A stretch of 64,000 nucleotides of DNA from Tuctoria greenei (GCA_036927565.1 JAYESD010000001.1:71691751-71755750); one strand, 5' to 3'. Shown: positions 1 through 11,960, counted from the first letter of the stretch. The notes: generated by a model not told the origin, from the sequence alone. Made by a program: numbers and translations.

Positions 1-583
1 CCTAATGCAATGATTCTGTTCCGTGGTGATAGATTCTAATGCCATGAACGGAATTTCATGGCAACAGATCCTAATGCAATGGTTGTGTTTCTTGGCGATA
101 GATCCTATCGCCACGAACTAGTGAAGCGTGGCCAAAGTTCCTAATGCAACGATTGTGTTCCGTGGCGATAGATGCTAACACCACAAACTAGTGAATCGTG
201 GCAACAAATCCTAATGCAACGATCGTGTTCCGTGGTGATAGATGCTAACGCCACAAACTAGTGAATCGTGGCAACATATCCTAATGCAACTATCATGTTT
301 CGTGGCGATAGATGATAATGCCACGAACTAGTGAATCGTGGCAATAGATTCATGGCAATAGATCCTAATGCCACAAACTATTGAATCGTAGCAACAAATC
401 CTAATGCAACGATCGTGTTCCGTGGTGATAGATGCTAATGCCACGAACTAGTGAATCGTGGCAACAGATTTGTGGCAGTAGATCCTAATGGCACAAACTA
501 GTGAATCATGGCAACAGATCCTAATGCAACGGTCGTGTTCCATGGTGCTAGATGCTAATGCCACGAACTAGTGAATCATGGCA
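1..583. repeat. 70-bp tandem repeat array, open at left edge
   Basis: Units start with CCTAATGCAA at 1, 70, 140, 210 and 280, exactly 70 bp apart. They continue with two irregular partial units (about 350-395 and 465-505) to about 583. Most units contain CCACGA and TCGTGG separated by 9 nt, so each could form a small hairpin. The array runs off the left edge, so its full length is unknown. It could be a satellite or a tandem repeat inside a larger element; I do not recognise the family. Confidence 0.9.
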
Positions 584-1241
584 AAAGACCAAGCTTACTG
601 CAACAATTTAGTATTCGTTGCAGTACAATCTTTGCAACAGGGTGGAATCCTTGTAGTGGTAGTATGGTACGACGATAGGATTATAATCTCTCTCTATCTA
701 CTGTAGTTGAATAATTAGTCATTTTCGTTAATGATTCACTACGTGTTGTCAGTCTTTCATCGGTAACAAAATTTGTAAGATTGACTCAGCCTAATAAACA
801 TGTTAAGTCTATTACCACTAACACTGAAAGCGACAATAACCCCAAATGTAAGCATAATGCACAAGTTATGTGAGTTAAGTAAGTAAATAAGATCAAGTGT
901 TTGGGTTGATCCCCACTTGATACAAGTTTTTACCCTTACCGGATCATAAGAGCACTCAAAATTAAGTAAATATGACTAAATCAGCGGGAGTTTGACTTTA
1001 TAAAGACACTGATTTTGAAAGGAATGGTACATATTACCATTCTTATTCAAGAATCACTCTTTATGATGTCTTACTGATGTTGTTCAATAATATGAGACAT
1101 TGTTGTCACAATTCTTGCGATTGATACTTCATCATTAGTGGCCAATAATGATGAATAGTGAAAGCAGTCCCATCACAATAAGAAAAATTAGAAGAATGGT
1201 CATACCACATATGAAAGCACCATAAGACGATCTTAGTCATC
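584..1241. other. No gene seen; flank of Tat A insertion
   Basis: AT-rich sequence with no convincing coding frame. Tat element A is inserted immediately after it. Because the other flank (12617 onward) is a copia remnant, this stretch may be the upstream part of the same remnant. The supporting protein similarity is too weak to annotate domains. Confidence 0.5.
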
Positions 1242-1331
1242 CGTCGAAGTGTGCCAATGACACTTCCCCCGGTACTACAGTGTGTACTACAGGTAGTCTG
1301 AATGACTTGTTTTCTACCGTGCAACGCAACC

Positions 1332-1339
1332 CTTATATA
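1332..1339 (-). promoter_or_regulatory. Putative TATA box of Tat A LTR
   Basis: The minus strand reads TATATAAG here, inside a longer ATATATAAGG run. It is about 285 bp downstream of the nearest G-box repeat and inside the LTR, as expected for the U3/R promoter. The transcription start is not determined. Confidence 0.55.
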
Positions 1340-1623
1340 TGCCAAGGACCGACTGTTACAGTGTGTGCCGTGGCCCGACAGGTGGCCCTGGTTGTAATAA
1401 CCGCGCTATACACAATCTATGGGTGTTAAGGGTGGTTAATAGTGTGATAACGTGCCTTAATGGCAGCGTTACCGATCTTGATAGTGCTTTGATCATGCGT
1501 CATTAATATGGCATTAATGACGCATTAATCAGGTCTTGTAACGGCCGATTGATAGCCCTGGAATGTCCGCGCCGTTGAAGATCCTGGTGTCTTCCCGTTG
1601 CAGACATAGATCCGGACGTGTGA

Positions 1624-1904
1624 CACGTGGTTGCTCTAGAGCTTCCCTCTGCGGGGAGGTAGGTCCGGAGCTACTAGACACGTGGTAGCTCTGGAGCTTC
1701 CCTCTGCGGGAAGGTAGGTCCGGAGCTACTATACACGTGGCAGCACCAGAGCTTCCCTTGTTTGGGAGGCAGGTCTGACATCCCGGGACACGTGGCAGCA
1801 CTAGATCCATCCTAAGGAGGGAGGCAGGTCCGGCACTGCAGGACACATGGCAGGGCCGGAGCCACCCTAAGGAGGGAGGCAGATCTGGCACTGCGGGACA
1901 CGTG
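1624..1904 (-). promoter_or_regulatory. 55-bp repeats with G-box CACGTG in the Tat A LTR (U3)
   Basis: CACGTG starts at 1624, 1679, 1734, 1789 and 1899, with a one-base variant (CACATG) at 1844, so six sites at exactly 55-bp spacing. CACGTG(G) is the G-box/ABRE core bound by plant bZIP and bHLH factors. On the minus strand the array lies upstream of the TATA box, where an LTR enhancer is expected. Function in hormone or stress response is inference. Confidence 0.75.
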
Positions 1905-1992
1905 TTGCCTCTGGAAGTCCACAATACTAGAAGGTGGAACTCAACGCGTCTTCTTCTGGTCGAAGGGATACCTGGTATGCAGGGTATCGACA

Positions 1993-2491
1993 GTGGCCCT
2001 CGGGCCCACTTCTGCTGAGATTATGAGGTTTCAGTGCGGATTTGGGGCCATTATCTCTCCCGCACTACTGCTTCAGTTTTTCTCTTGGGCACGTGACCCT
2101 TCTTGATTTGGTAGGTGAGATACATGACGTGCATATCTGACACAATTGAAGGGCGTCGGTTCCCAATATGATTTTTGTATCGGTTCCTAGCACAATCTTT
2201 GTAGCCTTGTCAGGCCGCCGCCCCCGGGCTTCCAACTTCTCATCATGACAATAGTTCACCTGGCGTAACATTTTTGGCGAAGTTGACCCGTGCCTTCCTG
2301 TCATTGACGAGGTAACTTTGTTGAGCATGATCAAGGTCCGAATGCAGTTGCCATTCATGTGTTGTAGAGGCTTAGTAAAGGGATAGGCATTGCAAGGTGA
2401 AAAAACCCTTAGGCCCCAATCTGTTCTTGCTCATAGAGTTCTCCACTTGAACCCTTGCATTGCACTCCCACTTTTGCTCCACTTTGTTATG
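1993..2491. other. Leader between Tat A 3' LTR and antisense ORF
   Basis: Non-coding. It corresponds to 51767-52300 of Tat C; both begin GTGGCCC next to the LTR and contain related stretches before the aORF start. It may serve as 5' UTR or promoter of the antisense ORF and also contains the element's polypurine-tract region. No independent gene is seen. Confidence 0.6.
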
Positions 2492-5400
2492 ATGGAACTC
2501 AGACTTCTCCACAGCAAGATCAAGAGCGATAGTAAGCCGTTGAGAGTTCGAAAGCTGATGGGCTGGACAAGAGATTCCTTCAACAAATCAATCCGTTGCA
2601 GCAAGGTCCCATTCAAGATGGAGGTATTCGGCAAGATCGTCTTCTTTTCGGCGTACATGATGGTGGGTCTTGTCCCACCATTCTCCAGCTTCCTCCTTAT
2701 GCTGCTGGAGTCATATGGACTCCAACTTCATCACCTCGGCTCCCACTCAATCTTGCTAGTGGTGATCTTTGTACACTTCTTCGAGATGTGGGTTGGTGTG
2801 CCATCCTGCATTCCACTGTTCTGGAGCTTCTTCACGCTCTGAGCAACTGGCAAAGGTAACCAGCTAATCGACTTCTACTATGTTGTGATGTGCAAGAACC
2901 ACCCCTTCCGTACATCAAGTCATTTGCTTCTGGGAAGTGGGAAACCTGACAAAAAGTGTGGGTAGTGGTCTGAGTGGATCAATAGGACAGGCTGGAACTA
3001 CAAGAGGGGTTTCCCACAACCGATTCAGACTCTTAGGAAGAGATCCCAAAGATGATGAAAGAATTCAACCCGGTGCTGATGAGGATCCAGAACTTGGTTG
3101 AAGGGGGAGTAATCTCTATGATGGTCCTTGCCAACTACTTGACCAACCGCTGGGCTTCACTCAAGCAATGGGAGTTCCCGGCTTGGAATTTCATTGGATA
3201 AATGGACAACAATCAGATTGAAGTTGGCTGAGGGACCAACCTGGATTAAAAATCTTTGAAGCTCTAGCTGTAGAAACTTTACAACAAAACCTTTCATAGT
3301 GATGATACCACGCCTCCAGCAGAATTCCTACATCTGAACATTGTTTTAGAGTTTAGGAGAGAGCTGCGGAAGGGAATGCCACTTCTTGATGATATAGGCA
3401 TTGCAGTGAGGCAGAGAAGCACTCGACCTGCTGGGATTATGCTCCCCGAAGCTTCGGCCCCCTGTCCACATGGGGGTTCTGACTCTGTACCTATTAGTGG
3501 GAAGGGCAAAGCTCCAACAGAATCAAGTCAGAAGAAGTCTGACTCAAGTCGAAGCAAAGGCAAGGAGCCCATCGATGCCTCTTGTCGAAAGAGGAGGTGC
3601 CACTAACTCAATTGACCCTAAAGTCAGTGCTGGTTGTCCCCCCAACAACGACAACTCCGGCTTCGGAGCTCAGGGGAAGCTCCGAGCCCCGAAAATTGTC
3701 TTCGGCCCTTAGTGCCATCGGCGTGCGCTGGGTATGGTATTTCTTCAACTCTGGTTCCAGGGCCATCGATGGGTTTCGGGTCTGGAGTGTCTTCTCAATC
3801 GATGGATATCCCAACTGAGGCGACGCCGGTGGCTGCCACGACTCTTGGGATGAAGTCCGGAACCCCTGCCTCATCGACGATGATGGGTTCTGACTCCGGC
3901 CACCCAAGGAAGAAGTTTCGTGCCGACTGGAGCGACAACATCCCCAGGTAATGATCGACACTTAAACCTGTGTTTCCTTTTTGTTCTTTGTTTTTTCTAG
4001 AATTCCCTATTCCCCTTTTTCCAAAGTATCAAGAGGAGGAGCTACAGCTTCGGCACTTGTCAGTGTTGCGGCCACAAAGACCGCACCGACCGGAGCCTCT
4101 GCCGTTGAAACGTCTTCTCCTATGGTCGTGGTGGATGACACGATAGATCAAGTGCCAACTGGTGCTGAGAAGAACTTGGTACCAGTAGACAAAGAAGTCA
4201 TGGTTGCATCGGACCACGAGGATATAGCGCTAGAGCAAGCTTCAGCTGCCCTGGAGTCAGCATCGGAGGTACCAACATAAGTGCCGGAGATTTTGGAAGC
4301 TGCGATAGAAGTTCTAGCGCCAACTTCAAAGGTAACAACGACATTATCTTATGTCGATATTCCGGAGATGGCTATGCCTGCGCTATTGCCTGAAGATCCA
4401 GCTTCGGGAACTTATTCGTCTGCGTCAGAGATCGATGACTCCCGAAACTCAGTCTCGTAGATGTTGAGCTGTTGGAGTCCATGCTTGTGCCATGGGCACC
4501 GACAACTATTCTAGAAGACTCGGGGGAGCCAGAGGAGCCTCAGGAAGGTCCTGAACCAATCCCCATGGATATGTCGATTGACAACGCCTGCTCAAGCCTT
4601 CATCAAGTTCAGCTTGCCATCAACTACAAGCGCAAGGCCCTGGAGGATGAGCGTGACACCCTGAGGCACTGGCGCAAGCTGCTCTACTTCAAAATGAAGT
4701 TGACGCAGTCTCGGCTAGCGGACCAAAGTGATTGGCTGGAGGGCGAGAAAGCTCGGCAGATGCATCTAAACAAAGCGCTGGATGAACGAGAGGCTGCAAT
4801 TAAAGCCCTCAATGACAACACTTGGGAGATCTACGAGCATGCCAAGAAAGTCAATGAATTGGCAGACGATCACTCAGAGAGTCTTAATGCTTTGAGGGAG
4901 CAGCTCCTCAAGCACCAGGATGCTTTATTCAATAAGGAGGATGAGCTCCAGATGAGAGAGGATAAAATCTCTCAAAAGTTAGAGTGCGGTGAGGAGGACT
5001 TGGCTGACCGTGTTGAAAAATTCAAGTCCTGGTGCGAAAAAGAAAAGCACCAAGTATGACTGGCAGGAGATGGAGTTAGCAAGAGAGAAAGTGTTGTCTC
5101 TGCCAGGGAGAACAAGGTGGAGGCTAAGGAGAGGGACCTCGCAGAGAAGCGAGACCGCTTGAGCCTCCAAGGGAAGCAAATCGTTGACCAAGAGAGGCAG
5201 CTGGCTGAACATATTTAGCAGCATGCTAAAGAGGTCGAGCGGTTCTCGAATGAGGGCTCTGCGGAGCTATCAATCGCAAGAAGTTCACTAGAGGAGCTCC
5301 GAAGTATGAGAGCAATTGAGTCCCAGCAGGCCTGGGACTTCCTTGGGAGAGCGTAAGGTTCTTTGATGCCACTGGGGTTTAGTCCAGTCCGATCAACTGA

Positions 5401-5686
5401 CCCGAAGCCAGATATGGACAAAGCCTTGGTGGCGCTCAACTCCGCCGGAACTAAGCTGGATGTGCTAGAAGACGTGATCAGCGACCAGCTCGAGACCGAG
5501 GGTAGGTCCTTGGTGAAGAATGCCACAAAATATGTGCTAACATGCTTCCGAAGCCATGATCCCTCTATGGCTTTAGCTCCCATGATTGATGGACGTATCG
5601 CCGAGGAGGAAGAAGCTGCTAGGGCAAGCATCCAAGAAGCCGCCCAGAAAGTTGCCTCGTACTTCCAGCGGAACTCCTACAGCTAG
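2492..5686 (+). pseudogene. Antisense ORF (aORF) of Tat A, Transposase_28-like, decayed
   Basis: Homologous to the aORF of Tat C (52301-55734), which fixes the likely start at ATG 2492. The first 117 codons are open to a TGA at 2840-2842. They contain the conserved LMGW block and the hydrophobic stretch around MVGLVPPFSSF, then HSILLVVIFVHFFEMWVG. These match the plant 'putative gypsy type transposon' domain (Transposase_28), known from aORFs of Tat elements. Similarity continues through several frames to a candidate intron (3948-4000, GT..AG, 53 bp, phase matched), an acidic Val/Glu/Ala segment and a coiled coil (about 4480-5340), ending at TAG 5684-5686. Multiple stops and frameshifts make it non-functional. 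Molecular function of the family is unknown. Confidence 0.8.
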
Positions 5687-6781
5687 GATCCTTCTCTTCT
5701 GTACTATCATCTTGTAAATATCCAAATTTTGGATGACTGAAATCCTTTCGAATTTCATTTTTGTCTTCAATGTATAATTACCTTTATCTTGTTGGACCCA
5801 TGGTAGATGCGTTCGATTGATTGAGGACATCTACCATATCGAATTTGACAATGTGTTGAATATTTGATTGCTCCAAACTCGTAGCTACTGTGATAGCTCC
5901 GAGGTTCGAGTCCTGCACTCGAAATCTCCATGGACCCTTCACCATGTTGTTGATGTCGACGGCATGCCCCCTAGGTGTTGTCGGAGCTTAGTTGCTTCGA
6001 CAGCGCCCACTATCAACGTATAAAACATCGATGACAAGCCCCCTGGGTGATGCCGGAGCTAGGTTTCATCAATGGCGCCAACTGTCAACATATAAAATGT
6101 CGATGGTGGGCCCCCTGGGTGATGCTGGAGCTAGGTTATCTGGCAACACCGACCATCGTAGGCAATTATTCTTTTTTCCTGCACATGAGAGACAAGAAAA
6201 GCTGTAAAATTCGTCCTTTTGCCTATAGCTTGTTTGTAGCTTATTATCCTTCTTTGAATTTTAGATCCTAACAAACTCATTGTAACAACATAAGTATACT
6301 GATTAAACTTCCTTAGGTCCGGATTCTTTCCAGACCCGCCTTACTGAGACGCACAAGAATAGGTAGAGTGCGTACTTAGGGATTTGGACCATGCTAAGTC
6401 GATAGCGCACTCTGAACCTGTCATTGGCATTGATTTTCATTCGAGTAGGCCATCCAACAATACTAAGATCCAATAGAATATTACGAATAAAACTTATATA
6501 TCACATGAATCTCTAGGACTAACTTTCAAGTGGATTGTACAACATTGCTATTGACGAGAAGGCAAAATATGGTTAAATAATGAGCATGCACAAAGTTAAT
6601 GCACGTAGGATCTGCTTTCATATAAATGTATTTCATTATAGGTCCAAATAACAAGGGTAGGCAAGGACACACTTAAAGTACAAGACCAAGTTAAGTGTGC
6701 TATTCATCTTGGACCAACCAGACTCTGTTCATAGACACTATGAGATACATTTTATACAAATACAGATTCACCTCCGTGCTA
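5687..6781. other. Spacer between convergent aORF and pol of Tat A
   Basis: No gene. The aORF 3' end carries an AATGAA-like/ATTTCATTTTTGTCTTCAA segment shared with Tat B and C and plausibly used for 3'-end formation. 5950-6150 holds about 75-bp imperfect tandem repeats (ATCGATG..CCCCCTGGGTGATGC..GGAGCTAGG). 6331-6420 is a conserved block (GACCCGCCTTACT .. GGTAGAGT .. GCTAAGTCGATAGC) present in Tat B and, despite strong divergence around it, in Tat C. Confidence 0.65.
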
Positions 6782-9700
6782 CTAAGTATGGAACTTATGG
6801 AGGTGCTCAATATTCCAGGGGTTGGGAAGTGGTATCCCATTCTCTGTTGCCAATCAAACGCATCCGGGACGGGAAACTTTGACAACTCGGAAGGGACCTT
6901 CCCAGGTGGGGGAAAGTTTGTTCATCCCTTCACGAGTGAGTATTCGCCGCAACACCAGATCGCCTTCTTCAAACTGCCAATTGTGCACATGCCTTTGATG
7001 ATAGCGCCGGAGCACCTGGCGATATCGCGTGTCTCGGACAGCTGCTTGGCACCTTGCCTCATCGATGAGGTCTAAATCATCACGCCAGAGCTGGTCCTGC
7101 GTGGCTTCGTCGTAGGTCCAGACTCGGAGAGACCCTATGGCAATTTCCATAGGAATGACAACATCGCCTCTGTATATCATGAAGAAGGGTGTTTCTACTG
7201 TTGCCCGTATGGGGGTTGTTCAGCTCACCCACAATGCAGACGGAAGCTCTTCTATCCACTTGGCACCATGCTGATTCAAGCACTCATAAGTGCGCATCTT
7301 AAGTCCCTTGAGAATTTCTGCGTTTGCTCTCTCAGTTTGGCCATTGCTTTTTAAATGAGCTATGAATGCGTAGCTCACAGTTAAGTTGAGGTCTTCGAAA
7401 TACTCTAGGAAAGCTGCACTTGTGAATTGGGTTCTCTTGTTAGTGATGACTCTGTTCGGAACTCCAAATCCGCAGACAATGGACTTCAAGAACTTGATGG
7501 CAGATTGCTTGTTATTGTCACAACTGGAGTAGCTCCCGACCACTTTGTAAACTTGTTGACAGCGACATATAAGAACCAGTACCCTCTGACGACTTTTGGG
7601 AAAGGTCCCAAAATATCCATCTCCCACACAGCGAATGGCCATGAGGGAGGAATCATTTGCAGTGACTGCGCCAGTGTATGAATTTTCTTCGCGTGGAACT
7701 GGCATGCTTCGCACTTCTTGACCAGCTCGACTGCATCCTGGAGTGCTGTAGGCTAGTTAAACAATGCCAGAAGGCCTTACCGACCATCGTGCGGGATGAC
7801 GCGTGGTTCCCACACTCGCCTCCATGGATCTCAATGAGAAGTTCACAACCCTCTTCCCAGGAAATGCACCACATTAAAACGCCGTTGGCACCATGTCGAT
7901 ATAGATTCCCTTCTACAAACATGTATCTTTTAGCCAATCTGACAATTTGCTTAGCGGATACACCGTCTTCAAGAAGGATGTTGTCCTTCAAGTAGTCCTG
8001 GAGCTCTGATCCATGCATCCGAGTGACTTGAGCTTCTAGATCTTGCGCGCTAGGTTGCTCGGAGCTTCCTATAGTGCCTACGATCCTTGGTGGACGCCAT
8101 GGTAACAGGGCCACCGGGACCACCATCACTTAGTTCGGCAGATTGAGCAGAAGGTGCCAGTAATCTCCTGACAAAAACCCCATCGGGTGCCTGAGCCCTG
8201 ATTGAAGCTTTCATCGAGAGATCGTCAGCTTCAATGTTGTTGAGACGCTGGACATGGCTGAGACCCAGGACCTGGAAATCTTTCTGCAATTTTTGAACTT
8301 CAAGCAAATATGCAGCAAGCTGAGGGTTATTGCAACTATATTCACCTTTGACTTGTTTGATGATGAGTTGCAAATCTCCCTTCACCAGTAGCCGTCGGAC
8401 GCCATATGATAGCGCCACCTTGAGTCCGAAGATGAGAGCTTCAAATTCTGCCATGTTGTTGGTCGACTTGAAGTTGAGGCGCACGATGTACTTGCCTTTC
8501 TCCCGGTCAGAGTGAGCAAAAGGATTCTAGCTCTGACCCCCTAATTCTGCACGTAGCTATCAAAGTAGAGAGTTCAATGAGGCTCAGTGAAGACTGGAAC
8601 CTTAGGTTTTGGCTTCTGCTCGTTGAGGCCTGCCAAACTTGATGGAGAAGGTGTCCACTCCACCACGAAGTTAGCCAGTGCCTGACTCTTGATTGCATGT
8701 CGAGGAAGGAATTCAAGATCGAATTCTGCCAGCTCTGCATCCCAATTGGCGATATTTCCCATTGAATTTGGATTATGCGATATAGCATGCAGTGTATAAG
8801 ATGTTACCACTGATATCTTTTGGGCTTGGAAGTAATGGTGTAGCTTCCTTGCGGCAATAAGAATTGTGTACAACACCTTATGCACCTCAATGTATCATGT
8901 ATTGGCATCATGAAGTACTTCACTAATGAAGAAAAATAGCCGCTGGACTATTTGGACCCTCCCGGAGGGGTCTGAAGTTTCTTCTTCATCAACCCGGACC
9001 CTCCTGGAGAGATCCGAATCTGCTTCTTAAGTAGTAGATACTCTCTCGGATGATAGAGGTTGATCCACAGACATCTTGCCTTTAGGATCTGTGCGTGGAG
9101 GCTGGGATCCAAACTCACTCTCAGGTAACACCGAACCCTCCCAGAGGGGTCTGTGTTCTTGAGTTAAAGGTGTCTCTTGTCTTTTCGCAACAAGGACTAT
9201 GCTGACAAACTCCATAGTTGCAACGATGTAAAGCATAAGAGGCTCACTAGGTTCTTGAGCTACCATGATTGGTAGTGTGGCGAGGAGCTGCTTGAGTTCC
9301 TGGAACGCCTTCTCTGCTTCTTCAGACCAACGGAATGGTCCGGACTTCCTCAAAAGCTTGAAAAATGGAAGCGTCCGCTCTGCCAGCCTTGAGATGGACT
9401 GCCTGAGCGAAGATAAACATCCAGTAAGATTTTGGACGTCCTTGATGCGGGCTAGAGGCCGCATCGCTTTGATGGATTTTATTTTGGTCGGATTTGCTTC
9501 AATTCCTCAGTGGGTCACCAAGAAACCAAGAAGCTTTTCGGAGTTAACCCCGAAGACACACTTGTCATGGTTGATCTTCGTGCGCATCTGGCGCAACTTG
9601 TCTAAGATGGATTGAAGGTTGTTGATCACTGAGTCTATTTGTTCTTCACTTTGACAACAATGTCATTGATGTAGACTTCCACTAGGTCTCGAATGAGCTC

Positions 9701-10959
9701 CCCAACGGTCTTGTGCATTGCTCGCACAAAGGTGGAGAGTGCATTTTTGAGACTATTCTTGGTAGTGGAAAGGGGTCTTTTGGACATGCCTTATTCAAAT
9801 GCACATCCGAAGCTTCATGCCAGCCTTTGGCATCACTACTGGGTTTGCCAGCCATCGGGGATGATGTACCTCTTGGATGAATCCAGTGTCAAGGAGCTTT
9901 TTGACTTCTTCTCAGATGAAGTTCTGCCACTCAACAGGTTTCTTCTGAAAGCTTCTATTGTATAGGCCGTGCGTCGGGGTAGATCTTCAGAGGATGTTCG
10001 ATCGCCTTCAGGGGATCCGAAGCATTTGTGATAGTTGGTCTGAGTGGCATCGGAACTAATTTGGACGACTTTGACAGGAACATCGGTGTTGCCACTTGAC
10101 TGTAGAAGAGGTGCAGAGGTTGAGCCGCGTTGGCACGAGCTCAGAGGTTGTTGAGCAGATTGATCCTTGCTGGATTTAGCTTCTTGCGCTGCTGCGAGCG
10201 CATGAAGTTTTTCTAGCACTACAACTCTAGCATTGCGATCCCCTCGGATCTAAAGGACGCCTGACGGAGTTAGCATCTTCAACACAAGGTAGCCATAGTG
10301 GGCCACTGTCATGAACCTATACAGGGCTGGCCTTCCTAGGATGGCGTTGAAGGGTAAGTTGATGTGTGCCACATCAAACACCAGCTTCGCAGACTAGTAG
10401 TTCTCTGATGTCTCGAAGGTTTCCGGGAGAGTAACAGACGCGAGAGGTGTGACAGCTCCCAGACCGACTCTGGAAAATGGGCGTGAGGGCTTGAGGTCCA
10501 AGAGACTAGGCTAGAGCTTCACAAAAGCTGCAATGTTGATCAGGTTGAGGGCCGCGCCACCATCCACCAAGACATTTAAGAGCTGGATATTATTGATAGT
10601 TGGGGAGACCATCAGGGGCAATTGTCCAGCTCCTGCCATGTTCTTCGGATACTGAAGCATCAAAGGTGATGGGAGTATCCATCCACTTCTAATGAGGTTC
10701 CGCCTTGGCTGTGGGAGCGGCAACAACCATCTCCTGATGCAAAGTTTTCACAATGCGCCGAGAGGTAATGTCCCAGGACCCTCCATACATTATTTTGAGA
10801 GTCTTTCGATGATCGTTCTTGGAGTTGGTGTTGGTGTTATAGACCGCTTTTAATACCTTCTTGGTGTCTTGGAAGCCTAGCTCTTGATCAGACGGAGCTT
10901 CGTTGACTTTTTGTTTTCCTTCCTGCTGGCAGAAAGGTGCCCTTACTTGGTGCGCCAAA
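6782..10959 (-). pseudogene. Tat A gag C-terminus-protease-RT-RNase H-integrase
   Basis: Reading on the minus strand from 10959: gag C-terminus, aspartic protease (VDGGAALNLI near 10550), RT (about 9965-9470), RNase H 1, second archaeal-type RNase H (8050-8590, YFDS and TNNMAEFEALI motifs), integrase zinc finger (7730-7860) and core (7220-7700), stop TAG at 6782-6784. The RT catalytic motif reads YIND (9662-9673) instead of YVDD. The integrase second catalytic Asp is Asn (codon at 7439-7441, TNKRTQF versus TDNRTQF in Tat B). About 150 bp of RT is missing near 9754 compared with Tat B. Numerous stops and frameshifts are present. Not functional. Confidence 0.88.
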
Positions 10960-11859
10960 TGTTGAAGTGTGCCAACGACACTTCCCCCGGTATTACTAAG
11001 AAGTAGTCTGCGAAGGTTCATATTTAGGCAGGGAGTAAAATCAAGATCCAAGAGCAAGGTGACAGAGAGTTTTACGTGGTTCGGGGCGCTTGAGAGTAAT
11101 ACCCTACTCCACACGGTGTTTGTGTATTGTATGAGCTTGGAGCGAATAATCTAGTGAGCTAGTCTGAATGACTTGTTTTATACGGTGCAACACAACCCTT
11201 TGATATGCCAAGGACTTGCTGTTACAGTGTGTGCCGTGGCCCGACAGGTGACCTTGGGTGTAATAACTACCCCATACACGATCTATGGGTGTAAAGGGTT
11301 GTTAATAGTGTGATAACGTGTCTTAACGACAACGTTACCGGTCTTGATAGTGCTCTGATCGTGCATCATTAATATGACATTAATGAAGCATTAACCAGGT
11401 CTTGTAACAACCGATTGATATCCCTTGAATGTCTATGCCGTTGGAGATCCCGGTGTCTTCTCGTTGCAGACATAGATCCGGATGTGTGACACGTGGTAGC
11501 TCTGGAGCTTCCCTCTGCGGGGAGGTAGGTCCGGAGCTACTAGACATGTGGTAGCTTCGGAGCCTCCCTCCGCTGGGAGGTAGGTCCGAAGCTACTATAC
11601 ATGTGGCAGCACCTGAGCTTCCCTTGTTGGGGAGGCAGGTCCGGCACCTCGAGACACGTGGCAGCACTGAAGCCACCCTAAGGAAAGAGGTAGGTCCGAC
11701 ACTTTGGGACACGTGGCAAGGCTGGAGCCAACCTAAGGAGGGAGGCAGATCGGGCACTATGGGACACTTGTTGCCTCTGGAAGTGCACAATACTTGAAGG
11801 TGGAACTCGACGCGTCTTCTTCTGGCGCGAAGGGATACCTTGTATGCAGGGTATCAACA
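10960..11859 (-). repeat. Extra internal LTR of Tat A
   Basis: A 900-bp LTR beginning TGTTGAAGTG and ending TATCAACA. It is preceded by a PBS-like TTTGGCGCACC (minus strand), directly joined to the C-terminal part of gag. It has the 55-bp G-box repeats: CACGTG or one-base variants at 11490, 11545, 11600, 11655, 11710 and 11765. The flanking bases (CCAAA and GGAGG) do not form a target-site duplication, so this is not an independent insertion. The same arrangement occurs at 33454-34355. Confidence 0.85.
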
Positions 11860-11960
11860 GGAGGAATTTCCACCAAAGGCTTGTGTAGCTGGTCCATTTG
11901 AAGCAGTAGCAGAGTTCACCATCTTGAAGATCTTGAAGTCCCCCTACATGCTGCGCCAAA
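11860..11960 (-). other. Tat A leader, primer-binding site and first ~20 gag codons
   Basis: On the minus strand the outer LTR is followed by TTTGGCGCAGCATG, a PBS-like sequence. A short leader follows, then the start of gag (MVNSA..), homologous to the start of Tat C gag at 62745. The frame is cut after about 20 codons by the extra LTR. Confidence 0.7.

Larger units (their letters stand above)
1242..1992 (-). repeat. 3' LTR of Tat A
   Basis: Begins (plus strand) CGTCGAAGTG, a decayed TGTCGAAGTG, and ends TATCGACA. Compared with the LTR at 10960-11859 it lacks roughly 170 bp near 1290, where ACTTCCCCCGGTACTAC runs abruptly into the later part of the LTR. The plus-strand end of the LTR is followed by GTGGCCCTCGGGCCCAC, the position where the polypurine tract of a minus-strand element should lie. 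Confidence 0.85.

Noticed and set aside
1529..1924. 131-codon minus ORF, with relatives at 11380-11790 and 33957-34418
   Set aside because: The frames lie across the 55-bp LTR repeats (length 55 cycles through all frames) and contain only the translated repeat; no protein family.
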